Origin: Clostridiales bacterium
GTDB lineage: Bacteria; Bacillota; Clostridia; Christensenellales; Aristaeellaceae
Length of the DNA: 57,249 nt
NCBI GenBank assembly: GCA_012521895.1
Contig: JAAYLK010000010.1
Location: 1-57,249 of the forward strand
Direction: 5' to 3'
Shown here: positions 18,160 through 26,406 of the stretch, piece after piece
How the letters are laid out: each line of letters begins with the position of its first letter
How positions within the stretch are numbered: position 1 is the first letter of the stretch
The notes under the pieces: model-generated
Database searches by the model: none
What the model was told of the DNA's origin: nothing
What the model saw: the letters and a program-made list of their open reading frames with translations, nothing else
Translations under genes and position numbers: made by a program

Positions 18160-18300
18160 GTTGATCAATCCGGGAGAGACTGCTTGTTTGGCGGCGCCGA
18201 AGGGGAATGCATAAACTCTCAGGTAAAAAGACCGGATTGGGACGAGGCTCTGGAAAGCAGCGATGCACCTAACAAGCAACCCCGCTTGCAGGGGGAATCT
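18160..18300 (+). promoter_or_regulatory. Glycine riboswitch (gcvT motif)
   Basis: The aptamer core is at about 18166-18258. Landmarks in order are GGGAGAGAC (18172-18180), GGCGCCGAAGG (about 18191-18203), AACTCTCAGGTAAAA (about 18214-18228) and a closing GGACGAGGCTCTGG (about 18239-18252). The flanks CAATCCGG and CCGGATTG can pair as the P1 helix. Only one full aptamer is visible; the 40 bases after it contain short hairpins (for example CCCC with GGGG around GCTTGCA, 18280-18294) that may be a ghost second aptamer or the expression switch. It controls the downstream gcvT-gcvH-gcvPA-gcvPB genes. Confidence 0.92.
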
Positions 18301-18317
18301 TGATGGTAAACAGACAG

Positions 18318-18339
18318 AGGCATGCGGTATCGCATGCCT
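18318..18339 (+). other. Hairpin between glycine riboswitch and gcvT
   Basis: A perfect 9-bp stem AGGCATGCG/CGCATGCCT closes a GTAT loop, 10 bases before the gcvT ribosome site (AAGGAGG, 18349-18355). Only TT follows the stem, so it is a poor terminator by itself. It may be part of the riboswitch expression platform or may shape access to the ribosome site. Confidence 0.55.
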
Positions 18340-18359
18340 TTGACCATAAGGAGGGTTCC

Positions 18360-19445
18360 ATGGAAAAGAAAACGCCCCTGTATGACTTACACCTCTCCCT
18401 CGGCGGGAAAATCGTACCCTTTGGCGGCTACCTGCTGCCGGTGCAGTACGAGACGGGCCTGATCAAGGAACACATGGCGGTGCGCACGGCCTGCGGCTTG
18501 TTTGACGTGTCGCACATGGGTGAAATCCTGTTCAAGGGTCCTGACGCGCTAAGCAACCTGCAAAACCTGCTGAGCAACGATTTCACCAACCTGGAAGTCG
18601 GCCGTGTGCGCTACAGCCCCATCCTCAATGAGGAAGGCGGCATCGTGGACGACCTCATCGTGTACAAGTTCGCGGAGGATGAATACTTCCTGGTGCCCAA
18701 CGCCGCCAACAAAGACAAGGACTATGCCTGGTTCACCAGCCACCAAAAAGGCGAGGTGGAGATCAAGGACCTGTCCGACCAGTATGCCCAGCTGGCGCTG
18801 CAAGGCCCCAAGGCCAAAGCGGTGCTGTCCAAGCTGGCTGATGAATCCAAATTGCCGACAAAATACTACAGCTTCGTCCGTGACCTGCCTGTCGCCGGCA
18901 TCCCCTGCCTGGTGTCCCGCACGGGCTATACGGGCGAGCTGGGCTTTGAGTTGTACTGCGCGCCGGACAAGGCGGTGGAATTGGCCAAAGCCCTGCTGGA
19001 CGCCGGCAAGGATGAGGGCCTCATTCCCTGCGGCCTGGGCGCCCGGGACACCCTGCGCCTGGAAGCGGGCATGCCCCTGTACGGCCATGAGATGTCTGAT
19101 GACATTACTCCCTTTGAAGCCGGGCTGGATCCCTTTGTCAAGATGGACAAGGAAGCCTTCATCGGCAAGGCCGCCCTGCAGAAGCTGGGCGACCCGCAGC
19201 GCGTCCGCGTGGGCCTGGTGGTCACCGACCGCGGCATCGCAAGGGAACATTGCGACATCTATAAGGATGGGGAAAAAGTGGGGGAGACCACCAGCGGTAC
19301 CCTGCTGCCCTACACCAACAAAGCCAGCGCCATGGGCATGGTACAAAAGCAGTACGTGGATATTGATACTGAGCTTGAGATTGACGTGCGCGGCAGGCGC
19401 CTGAAGGCCAAGGTGGTGCCGCTGCCGTTTTACGAACGTTCCTAA
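18360..19445 (+). CDS. gcvT: Glycine cleavage system T protein (aminomethyltransferase)
   Basis: Tetrahydrofolate-dependent T protein of 361 residues. It releases ammonia and makes methylene-tetrahydrofolate from the aminomethyl-lipoyl group on GcvH. N-terminal features are KTPLYDLHLSLGGK and FGGYLLPVQY, followed by FDVSHMGEI, the folate-site region GYTGELGFELY, and LEAGMPLYGHEM. ATG 18360 follows AAGGAGG. An in-frame ATG at 18303 directly after the riboswitch, with GGGGG upstream, could give a 19-residue extension. First gene of gcvT-gcvH-gcvPA-gcvPB. Confidence 0.96.
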   Translation: MEKKTPLYDLHLSLGGKIVPFGGYLLPVQYETGLIKEHMAVRTACGLFDVSHMGEILFKGPDALSNLQNLLSNDFTNLEVGRVRYSPILNEEGGIVDDLIVYKFAEDEYFLVPNAANKDKDYAWFTSHQKGEVEIKDLSDQYAQLALQGPKAKAVLSKLADESKLPTKYYSFVRDLPVAGIPCLVSRTGYTGELGFELYCAPDKAVELAKALLDAGKDEGLIPCGLGARDTLRLEAGMPLYGHEMSDDITPFEAGLDPFVKMDKEAFIGKAALQKLGDPQRVRVGLVVTDRGIAREHCDIYKDGEKVGETTSGTLLPYTNKASAMGMVQKQYVDIDTELEIDVRGRRLKAKVVPLPFYERS

Positions 19446-19470
19446 TTGATTGAAATATAAGGAGGATACC

Positions 19471-19848
19471 ATGAACCTGCCCAAGAATTTGAAGTACTCC
19501 GCGTCCCATGAGTGGGTCAAGACCGAAGGCGACCAGGTGGTCATCGGCATCACGGACTTTGCCCAGAAGGAACTGGGTGACCTGGTGTTCATCAACCTGC
19601 CCAACGTGGGGGATGAAATTACCCATGACGAAGCTTTTGCCGAAGTAGAAAGCGTTAAAGCCGCCAGCGACATCATCAGCCCTGTCAACGGCGTCATCAC
19701 TGAGGTCAACGAAGCTCTGCTGGACGCGCCGGAACTGATCAACCAAAACGCCTATGATGCCTGGATCATCAAGGCGAAGGATGTCAGCGGCCTGGACAGC
19801 CTCCTGAGCGCGGAGCAGTACGAAGAGCTGATTAGCAAGGAGGCGTAA
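19471..19848 (+). CDS. gcvH: Glycine cleavage system H protein
   Basis: Lipoyl carrier protein of 125 residues that shuttles the aminomethyl group between the P and T proteins. The lipoylated lysine is K63 in the motif ESVKAASD, preceded by the typical SHEWVK and GITDFAQKELGDLVF segments. ATG 19471 has AAGGAGG just upstream. An in-frame ATG at 19450 lies before that site and is less likely. The stop codon abuts the gcvPA start. Confidence 0.97.
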   Translation: MNLPKNLKYSASHEWVKTEGDQVVIGITDFAQKELGDLVFINLPNVGDEITHDEAFAEVESVKAASDIISPVNGVITEVNEALLDAPELINQNAYDAWIIKAKDVSGLDSLLSAEQYEELISKEA

Positions 19849-21168
19849 ATGGGAAGCTACCTTCCAAGCACCCGTCAGGAGCAGCAGGAAATGCTGGAAG
19901 CGATTGGCCTGAACAGCCTGCGCGACCTGTATACCGGCGATGTTCCTGCCTCTGTGCTGCTGGATGACTCCGTCAACATCCCTAAAGGCCTGGCTGAGAT
20001 GGTGGTGCGCGCTAAGATGGAACGCATCGCGTCTAAAAACAAGGTGTTTTCGACCGTGCTGCGCGGCGCCGGTTCCTACGACCATTACATCCCGGCCATC
20101 GTCAGCACCGTGACCTCCAAAGAGGAGTTTGTCACCACCTACACACCCTACCAGGCTGAAATCAGCCAGGGCGTGCTGCAGTCCATATTTGAGTACCAGA
20201 CCATGATGTGCGAGCTGACCGGTATGGACGTCAGCAACGCCTCGGTGTATGATGGCGCTTCCGCCGCGGCGGAAGCCGTCATGATGACCCAGACACGTTC
20301 CCGCTCCAAAATCTATGTGGCTTCCACCGCGCATCCTGAAGTCATCCAGACCATCAAGACCTACTGCTGGGGGCGCGATGTAGCCTTTGAGGAAATCCCC
20401 CAAAAGGATGGCCTGCTGGACCTGGCGGCGCTTGAAAACCTGCCCCAGGACACCGCCTGTGTCTACCTGCAGCAGCCCAACTTCTTCGGCTTGTTTGAAG
20501 AAGCAGAAACAGTGGCCAAATTGGCCCACGATGCCGGCGCCAAGGCCGTGATGGGCTTTTATCCGATTTCCTTAGGAATTTGCAAAACACCCGCTGAGCA
20601 GGGTTTTGACATCGCCGTGGCTGAAGGCCAGTCCCTGGGCATCCCGATGAGCTGGGGCGGCCCCTACCTGGGCATCATGACCGCCAAGAAGGACATGATG
20701 CGCATGCTGCCCGGCCGCATCGCCGGGGAAACCAAGGACAGCAAAGGCCGCCGCGCCTTTGTGCTGACCCTGCAGGCGCGCGAGCAGCACATCCGCCGTG
20801 AGAAGGCCTCCAGCAACGTCTGCACCAACCAGGCGCTGTGCGCGATGACGGCAGCCGTCTACCTGGCGGCCATGGGGCCCGCGGGGCTTTCAGAAGTCGC
20901 CCAGCTGTGCTACGAAGGCGCACACTACTTCGCGGACGAACTGAGCAAGCTCAAGGGCTTTGACCGCGTTCACAAGGCGGAGTTCTTCAACGAGTTTTTG
21001 ACGAACTGCCCCATGGATGTCCATGCCTTTGAAAAGGAAATGGCGAAGCGCGGCATCCTCTGCGGCCTGACGGTGGACAACCACCTGCTGTGGTGTGTCA
21101 CCGAGAAGATGGACAAGCTTGCAATCGACGAAGTCATCAATGTCATCAAGGAGGTGTGCGGGCAATGA
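19849..21168 (+). CDS. gcvPA: Glycine decarboxylase subunit 1 (GcvPA)
   Basis: N-terminal half of the two-subunit P protein (439 residues), as found in many Bacillota and archaea. It forms a heterotetramer with GcvPB that decarboxylates glycine on pyridoxal phosphate. Recognised blocks are SYLPSTRQEQQEML at the start, GAGSYDHYIPAIV, TPYQAEISQGVLQSIFEYQTM, and LQAREQHIRREKASSNVCTN, all typical of this subunit. It begins on the base after the gcvH stop with AAGGAGG overlapping the end of gcvH, and overlaps gcvPB by 4 bases (ATGA). Confidence 0.97.
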   Translation: MGSYLPSTRQEQQEMLEAIGLNSLRDLYTGDVPASVLLDDSVNIPKGLAEMVVRAKMERIASKNKVFSTVLRGAGSYDHYIPAIVSTVTSKEEFVTTYTPYQAEISQGVLQSIFEYQTMMCELTGMDVSNASVYDGASAAAEAVMMTQTRSRSKIYVASTAHPEVIQTIKTYCWGRDVAFEEIPQKDGLLDLAALENLPQDTACVYLQQPNFFGLFEEAETVAKLAHDAGAKAVMGFYPISLGICKTPAEQGFDIAVAEGQSLGIPMSWGGPYLGIMTAKKDMMRMLPGRIAGETKDSKGRRAFVLTLQAREQHIRREKASSNVCTNQALCAMTAAVYLAAMGPAGLSEVAQLCYEGAHYFADELSKLKGFDRVHKAEFFNEFLTNCPMDVHAFEKEMAKRGILCGLTVDNHLLWCVTEKMDKLAIDEVINVIKEVCGQ

Positions 21169-22580
21169 AACTGATTTTCGAACGCAGCGTTCCCGGACGC
21201 CGGACTTTCCAGATGCCAAAGAGCAGCTTCCCCAAAAAGGAACTCCCCAAGGCTTTCGCACGCACGGAGCAGCCCCGGCTGCCGGAGATGAGCGAGGTCG
21301 CCATCGGGCGGCACTACACCCAGTTGGCCAAGCAGGCTTTTGGCGTCAACAACGGCTTTTACCCCCTGGGTTCCTGCACCATGAAGTACAACCCCCGCGT
21401 CAATGAAGCGGTGGCGGCGTTGCCGGGCTTTGCCAGGATGCACCCGCTGCAGCCCAGGGACACCGCGGTAGGCTGCCATGAGGTGCTGGACACCGCGCGC
21501 AAGCTGCTGTGTGAAATCACCGGCATGGACGACATGACCTTCCAGCCCGCCGCCGGCGCCCATGGTGAGTATGTGGGCCTGCTGCTGATGAAGAAGTACC
21601 ACGAGCAAAGAGGCGACCTGAAGCGCACCCGCGTGCTGGTGCCCGACTCCGCCCATGGCACCAACCCGGCCAGCGCCGCCATGGTGGGCTTCACCGTGAC
21701 CCACATCCCCTCTGATGAGGAAGGCTGCGTGGACCTCACAGCCTTGAAAGCTGCCCTGGATGACACCGTGGCCGGCCTCATGCTGACCAACCCCAACACC
21801 GTGGGCATCTTTGACAAGAACATCCTGGAGATCACCCGCCTGGTGCACGAAGCGGGCGGCCTCAACTACTACGACGGCGCCAACCTCAACGCCATCATGG
21901 GCTGGGTGCGCCCCGGCGACATGGGCTTTGATGTCATCCACTTGAACCTGCACAAGACCTTCTCCACCCCGCACGGCGGCGGCGGCCCCGGCGCCGGTCC
22001 TGTTGGCTGCAAGAACCTGTTGAAGGATTTCTTGCCCCACAGCCACATGGGGGATGAGCGCCTGGAGCACAGCGTCGGCCAGGTCCGCGCCTTTTATGGC
22101 AACTTCCTGGTGGTGGCGCGCGCGCTGACCTACATCCTGACTTTGGGTAAGGAAGGCCTGCCCCAAGCCAGCGGGATGGCCGTGCTCAACGCCAATTACC
22201 TCATGCACCAGATCAAGGACGACTACCCGCTGGCTTATGACCGCATCTGCATGCATGAGTTTGTGCTGACCCTTGAAAAGATCAAGAAGGAAACCGGCGT
22301 CTCGGCACTGGATGTCGCCAAGTGCCTGCTGGACTACGGCATGCACCCGCCGACAATGTACTTCCCCCTGATCGTCCACGAAGCGCTGATGGTGGAACCG
22401 ACAGAAACCGAGAACCGCGAAACCCTGGACGACGCGGCCAAGGCTTTCAAGGCCATCAAGAAGCAAATCCAGGACGACCCGGAGAGCCTGCACCTGTGCC
22501 CGATTACCACGCCCATTTCAAGGCCGGATGAGGTCACAGCGGCGCGCAACCCGATTGTCCGCTACGCCTTTGAGAACTAA
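21165..22580 (+). CDS. gcvPB: Glycine decarboxylase subunit 2 (GcvPB)
   Basis: C-terminal, cofactor-binding half of the P protein (471 residues). The pyridoxal phosphate lysine is K264 in LNLHKTFSTPHGGGGPG. Other family blocks are FYPLGSCTMKYNP, QPAAGAHGEY, DSAHGTNPASAA and DYGMHPPTMYFP. ATG 21165 overlaps the gcvPA stop. No gene for the L protein (dihydrolipoamide dehydrogenase) is in the window, so it must be supplied elsewhere. A hairpin terminator follows at 22597-22636. Confidence 0.97.
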   Translation: MKLIFERSVPGRRTFQMPKSSFPKKELPKAFARTEQPRLPEMSEVAIGRHYTQLAKQAFGVNNGFYPLGSCTMKYNPRVNEAVAALPGFARMHPLQPRDTAVGCHEVLDTARKLLCEITGMDDMTFQPAAGAHGEYVGLLLMKKYHEQRGDLKRTRVLVPDSAHGTNPASAAMVGFTVTHIPSDEEGCVDLTALKAALDDTVAGLMLTNPNTVGIFDKNILEITRLVHEAGGLNYYDGANLNAIMGWVRPGDMGFDVIHLNLHKTFSTPHGGGGPGAGPVGCKNLLKDFLPHSHMGDERLEHSVGQVRAFYGNFLVVARALTYILTLGKEGLPQASGMAVLNANYLMHQIKDDYPLAYDRICMHEFVLTLEKIKKETGVSALDVAKCLLDYGMHPPTMYFPLIVHEALMVEPTETENRETLDDAAKAFKAIKKQIQDDPESLHLCPITTPISRPDEVTAARNPIVRYAFEN

Positions 22581-22596
22581 TCAAATCTACTAAAAG

Positions 22597-22636
22597 AATT
22601 GCCAGGCGTGCGTCATGCCGCCTGGCAATTCCTTTT
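22597..22636 (+). terminator. Terminator after the gcv operon
   Basis: Perfect 11-bp stem (22597-22607 with 22620-22630) closes a 12-base loop and is followed by CCTTTTC. The T-tract is short, so termination may be partial. Confidence 0.65.
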
Positions 22637-22654
22637 CAATTTTTGAGGTGAACG

Positions 22655-23824
22655 ATGGACTACAAGCAAAGCATGCAAGAGCACGCGGACTGGATTGTTG
22701 ATATCCGGCGGGAGCTCCACACAAACCCGGAATTGCCCTTCCAGGAGACAAGAACGTCTGCCCTGGTGTGCCGTGAGTTGGAGCGGCTGGGCATTCCCTC
22801 TGTCCAGCTGGAGGAAAACTGTGTCGTTGGCATACTGGCAGGGAAAAAGACCGGAAGTGCGACGAAATCCCTGGCCATCCGCGCGGACATGGACGCCCTG
22901 CCCGTGATGGAGGAAACGGGGCTGCCCTTTCAGTCAAAAGTGCCTGGGGTGATGCACGCCTGCGGCCATGATGGGCATACCGCCATGCTGCTGGGCGCGG
23001 CCGCCATGCTGAAACAACAGCAGGATGAACTGCAAGGCACGGTGTACTTCTGCTTCCAGTCCGCGGAGGAAGTAGGCGGCGGCGCAAAAACGATTGTAAA
23101 CTATCTGCAAGAGCAGGGCGGGGTGGACAGCGCCATCGCGGCCCATCTCTGGGCGGAATTGGACAGCGGCCTGATTTCGCTGGAGGAAGGCGCGAGGATG
23201 TCCGGCTGTGATTACTTCAAAATCACCGTGGACGGCAAAGGCGGCCACGCTTCCCGGCCGGACCTGTGCCTTGACCCCATCAAGCCCCTGTGTCAGATTG
23301 TACTGAATGCAGCGTCCATCCCCGCCAACGTCATCACGGCGCTGGAACCTTGCGTGGTTCATGTCGGCAATATTGAAGGGGGCACCCAGGGCAACATCTT
23401 CTCGCAGGCAGCCAGCGCGTTTGGCGGTATCAGAACTTTTTCCAATGAAAGCAGGAAGCGGGCGAAGGAAGCGCTTCAAAGCATGGTGGAGAACACCGCC
23501 GCGGCCTTTGGGGCGGCAGGCAGGGTGGAGTTTCTGGCCGGTGTCCCCATGGTGTTCAACGCTCACGCGCCCATTGCCCTTGCGCAAGAAGTCATCAGGA
23601 AAACCGGCATCCTGGAACTGGGGGAGATGCCGCCCCTGATGGCCTCTGAAAACTTTGGGGAGTTTCTGGCCGCCTTCCCGGGCTTCATGTGCTTTATCGG
23701 CATCCGCAATCAGGAGAAAGGCCTGGTGTATCACCACCACCACCCGAAGTTTGACATCGATGAGGACATGCTGGCCAGGGGTTCCACCTTTTTTGCGGCC
23801 TACGCGTTGGCATTCCTGCGATAA
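22655..23824 (+). CDS. M20-family metal amidohydrolase
   Basis: Zinc/metal-dependent amidohydrolase of 389 residues in the aminoacylase/hippurate hydrolase/IAA-amino acid hydrolase group. Metal and catalytic features are RADMDALP, GVMHACGHDGHTAML, FQSAEEVGGG and the late VYHHHHPKFDIDED block. A dimerisation domain sits in the middle (about residues 180-295). The substrate, probably an N-acylated amino acid, cannot be told from sequence. GAGGTGA precedes ATG 22655. It faces the pgi gene on the opposite strand, with a shared hairpin between them. Confidence 0.92.
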   Translation: MDYKQSMQEHADWIVDIRRELHTNPELPFQETRTSALVCRELERLGIPSVQLEENCVVGILAGKKTGSATKSLAIRADMDALPVMEETGLPFQSKVPGVMHACGHDGHTAMLLGAAAMLKQQQDELQGTVYFCFQSAEEVGGGAKTIVNYLQEQGGVDSAIAAHLWAELDSGLISLEEGARMSGCDYFKITVDGKGGHASRPDLCLDPIKPLCQIVLNAASIPANVITALEPCVVHVGNIEGGTQGNIFSQAASAFGGIRTFSNESRKRAKEALQSMVENTAAAFGAAGRVEFLAGVPMVFNAHAPIALAQEVIRKTGILELGEMPPLMASENFGEFLAAFPGFMCFIGIRNQEKGLVYHHHHPKFDIDEDMLARGSTFFAAYALAFLR

Positions 23825-23847
23825 AAAAACAGGCGCTATCGCGCCTG
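23823..23847 (-). terminator. Intrinsic terminator of pgi
   Basis: A 7-bp stem CAGGCGC/GCGCCTG with loop TATC, preceded on the plus strand by seven A residues. On the minus strand this reads as a hairpin followed by seven T residues, a good terminator for pgi. In the plus direction the T-tract is absent. Confidence 0.8.
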
Positions 23848-23867
23848 CCTTCAATCCATAGAATTGA

Positions 23868-25280
23868 TTAAATGATGTACTCGGATTTGGCTTCCGGCAA
23901 GGAAGCCATTTCCTTTTGCTTGCTTAGGTATTTTTCACCCGTGTTGCCCAGCACGGCATAGGAGGCGATTTTGCTCTCCTCAACGCCGGGCTGGTTGAAA
24001 GCGTCAATGTCCAGCAGTTCGCCCGTGTAGGCGGTGGCCATCTCAAACAGGTAGATAAACTGCCCGATGGTGTGCTCATCCACCTTGGGGAAGGTGATGG
24101 TCTGGCTCATGCGGCCGGAGCGCAGCAGGGCGTAGCGGGTGCCCTGGTATTCCGCTTCAATCAGGGCGTTCAGGCTCTTGCCGCCCAGGAAGGCCACATC
24201 CGGGAAGTCCTCACAGCCATGGGGAATGCCCTGCTTGACACGGAAATCTTCCACACGCAGGAAGGTGACCACCTTGTCATAAGGGCCTTCGGTGTACAGC
24301 TGCAGCTGGCTGTGCTGGTCGGTCACGCCCAGGGACTTCACCGGCGTCTGGCCTACGTTGACGGCCATCCCGCGCCGGGTGACGCTCTTGCCCAGGCTCT
24401 CCGCCCACAGCTGGCAGAACCAGTCCGCCATGTATTTCAGGCTGTCGGCATAGGGCATCATCACATGGATGTTGATGCCCATCTCTTCCATCGCGATATA
24501 CTGGATGACCGCCTGCAGCAGGGCCGGGTTCTCCCAGAGGTTCTCGTTCTTGCAACGCTCATCCATGTCTTTGGCGCCCTGCAGCATGGCCTTGATGTCA
24601 ATGCCGCAGACTGCAGCCGGCAGTAGGCCCACGGGGCTTAACTCGCTAAAGCGCCCACCAACGGAGGAGGGGACGAAGAACAGCTTGAAGCCTTCCTTCT
24701 TGGCCAGCTTGATGAGGTTGCCTTTTTCTTTGTCGGTGGTGGCGATGATGTGCTCATGCCAGGTCTCACCCACGGCCTTTTTCAAAAGGTCGGAGATAAT
24801 CAGGTACTGGCTCATCGTTTCGGCGGTGCCGCCGGACTTGGTGATGATGTTAAAGCAGGTGGTTTTTACGTCAATGACGTCCAACAGCGCTTTCATGCGC
24901 TCCGGGTCGATGTTGTCCTCCACATAAAAACGGGGGTGCCCGCGCTGCGCCTTTGTGCCTTCATTGTAGTGCAGGTGCTTGAGCGCCTGGTGCACGGCGA
25001 TGGGGCCCAGGGCGCTGCCGCCAATGCCCAGCACCACAAAGGATTCAAAGCGCTCGTTGATGGATTTTGCGGTCTGTAGAATATCCTCCACGATGGCATC
25101 CTGGTTGTAGGGCAGCTCGGTCCAGCCCAGCCAGCCGGTGCCGCGGGCTTTTTGCACGGCCTTCAGGGCTTGTGCTGCCTGCGCGGCTTTGTCATTAATC
25201 ACTTCGGGGCTGATGCCATATTGATAGCCCAGGGTTTCTGCCATCAGGTAGTTGATGTCTGTCTTGATTGTCTTGCTCAT
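23868..25280 (-). CDS. pgi: Glucose-6-phosphate isomerase
   Basis: Glycolytic enzyme of 470 residues, close to the length of the shorter Gram-positive type. It interconverts glucose-6-phosphate and fructose-6-phosphate. The sugar-phosphate signatures are LGIGGSALGP and ITKSGGTAET, with FSELSPVGLLPAAVCGID and GVTDQHSQLQLYTEGP further on. The C-terminal KLAQEP-type signature is replaced by the shorter-type ending. GGGAGG precedes the ATG at 25280. It stands alone on the minus strand with its own promoter and terminator. Confidence 0.96.
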   Translation of the reverse strand: MSKTIKTDINYLMAETLGYQYGISPEVINDKAAQAAQALKAVQKARGTGWLGWTELPYNQDAIVEDILQTAKSINERFESFVVLGIGGSALGPIAVHQALKHLHYNEGTKAQRGHPRFYVEDNIDPERMKALLDVIDVKTTCFNIITKSGGTAETMSQYLIISDLLKKAVGETWHEHIIATTDKEKGNLIKLAKKEGFKLFFVPSSVGGRFSELSPVGLLPAAVCGIDIKAMLQGAKDMDERCKNENLWENPALLQAVIQYIAMEEMGINIHVMMPYADSLKYMADWFCQLWAESLGKSVTRRGMAVNVGQTPVKSLGVTDQHSQLQLYTEGPYDKVVTFLRVEDFRVKQGIPHGCEDFPDVAFLGGKSLNALIEAEYQGTRYALLRSGRMSQTITFPKVDEHTIGQFIYLFEMATAYTGELLDIDAFNQPGVEESKIASYAVLGNTGEKYLSKQKEMASLPEAKSEYII

Positions 25281-25309
25281 CGCGGCGCCTCCCAGAAATT
25301 TCTGCTCAG

Positions 25310-25318
25310 ATTATATCA
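25310..25318 (-). promoter_or_regulatory. Extended -10 promoter of pgi
   Basis: On the minus strand the sequence reads TGATATAAT, an extended -10 (TGn-TATAAT). No good -35 box is seen 17 bases upstream, which is common for extended -10 promoters. The start codon is about 30 bases downstream. Confidence 0.6.
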
Positions 25319-25368
25319 CAGTTTTATCCTGCCGTTGATGATGAAATCGTGCCTTCACCGCCAGAGAT

Positions 25369-25397
25369 TTTACATCCGATTTACCCTGTGATACAAT
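25369..25397 (+). promoter_or_regulatory. Predicted sigma-A promoter of the glycosyltransferase gene
   Basis: TTTACA (25369-25374) and TACAAT (25392-25397) are separated by 17 bases, 31 bases before the GTG start at 25428. It is divergent from the pgi promoter. Confidence 0.75.
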
Positions 25398-25427
25398 ATA
25401 AAAACTATTTGGCAAGGAGCGAAACAA

Positions 25428-26234
25428 GTGGACCAACCTTTGCTCAGCGTCATCATTCCTGTGTACAACGCGCAGCAGGTGCTTCCCACGGCGCTTGAAA
25501 GCGTTTTATCCCAAGCCATCCCCAGCATGGAAATCATCCTGATCAACGATGGCAGCAAGGATGACTCCCTGGCGCTTTGCAGGCAGTTTGCCTTGAAAGA
25601 CGGCCGCATCAAGGTGCTGACCCAGGAAAACGCCGGGCCGGGCGCTGCCCGGAACGCGGGCTTGAAAATCGCGCGGGGGCACTACATCGCCTTTGTGGAC
25701 AGCGATGACACCATGCAGCCGGATGCTTTTCGCCAGATGCTGTCCGCCATCCGCGCTGATGAGTCGGACATGGTGATCGCCCACTTCAACATTCTCATCA
25801 ACGGCCAGGTGCTGGACCGCGGCTATATCAAGGAAAACACCATACTGGGCAAGGAAGAGTTCTGCCATGAGCTGGCCCACCGCCCGGGCAGCTATTACTA
25901 CAGCGCTCTGTGGAACAAGCTGTATGCCAGGCGCATCATCACCGAAAACAAGCTCACCTTTGACAATTCCTACACCTGGGGGGAGGATTTTGACTTCAAC
26001 ATGCGGTACTACAAGCATGTTGAAACAGTGTCCTTTGTCAACCAACCGGTGTACAACTACAAGCGCACCTATTCCGGGCAGACCTGGCGCACCATGTTTG
26101 AACTTGGCAGCAGCCTGAAGATCAAAACGCGCTTGTACCAGAATTTGAAATCCCTCTATCAGCATGCGGGGCTCTACAAAAAATACAAGCATTACATCTA
26201 CCGCTATATCTTTAACGTCACCATCAGCACCTGA
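25428..26234 (+). CDS. Family 2 glycosyltransferase
   Basis: GT-A fold glycosyltransferase of 268 residues. The N-terminus LLSVIIPVYNAQQVLPTALE and the NDGSKDDS block bind the nucleotide sugar, and the DxD-type metal motif is VDSDD near residue 88. There is no C-terminal membrane helix. The donor and acceptor are unknown; the enzyme could act on wall polymers, capsule or glycolipid. The start is GTG 25428 with AAGGAG at about 25413. It is a single-gene unit between its own promoter and a strong terminator. Confidence 0.88.
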   Translation: MDQPLLSVIIPVYNAQQVLPTALESVLSQAIPSMEIILINDGSKDDSLALCRQFALKDGRIKVLTQENAGPGAARNAGLKIARGHYIAFVDSDDTMQPDAFRQMLSAIRADESDMVIAHFNILINGQVLDRGYIKENTILGKEEFCHELAHRPGSYYYSALWNKLYARRIITENKLTFDNSYTWGEDFDFNMRYYKHVETVSFVNQPVYNYKRTYSGQTWRTMFELGSSLKIKTRLYQNLKSLYQHAGLYKKYKHYIYRYIFNVTIST

Positions 26235-26263
26235 GCGCCTGTATACAAGGCGCAATCAGACTT

Positions 26264-26301
26264 AAAACCCTTGACTTTGCTTGCATCAAGGGCTTTTTTT
26301 T
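26264..26301 (+). terminator. Terminator of the glycosyltransferase gene
   Basis: CCCTTGA (26268-26274) pairs with TCAAGGG (26286-26292), followed by C and eight T residues. The greA promoter lies inside this element. Confidence 0.85.
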
Positions 26302-26309
26302 CGTATAAT
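26281..26309 (+). promoter_or_regulatory. Predicted greA promoter embedded in the preceding terminator
   Basis: TTGCAT (26281-26286) and TATAAT (26304-26309) are 17 bases apart. The -35 box is in the loop and 3' arm of the terminator hairpin, and the spacer is largely the terminator T-tract. Confidence 0.72.
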
Positions 26310-26316
26310 TGCTGCG

Positions 26317-26362
26317 ACAGGGAAACCCACCCTGTATGGTGACGGCTGCCAACTGGCAGCCG
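26317..26362 (+). other. Two tandem hairpins in the greA leader
   Basis: ACAGGG/CCCTGT around a seven-base loop (26317-26335) is followed by CGGCTGCC/GGCAGCCG around AACT (26343-26362). Both stems are perfect. They lie within the roughly 90-base leader between the promoter and ATG 26407. No T-tract follows, so they look like structured leader RNA rather than a terminator. Confidence 0.55.
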
Positions 26363-26406
26363 ATGGTTCATTTTATTGGATTATTGATGGAATTGGAGCG
26401 AAAACA

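Noticed and set aside
20970-22493. 507-codon minus-strand frame opposite gcvPB.
   Set aside because: Antisense shadow. The plus strand encodes a clear glycine decarboxylase subunit with its lysine motif.
26281-26406. In-frame N-terminal extension of GreA.
   Set aside because: It would be translated from the terminator and promoter region. The conserved GreA start is ATG 26407.
26310-26406. T-box or other amino-acid leader before greA-lysS.
   Set aside because: No T-box sequence or specifier-type stem was found. Only two simple hairpins are visible.
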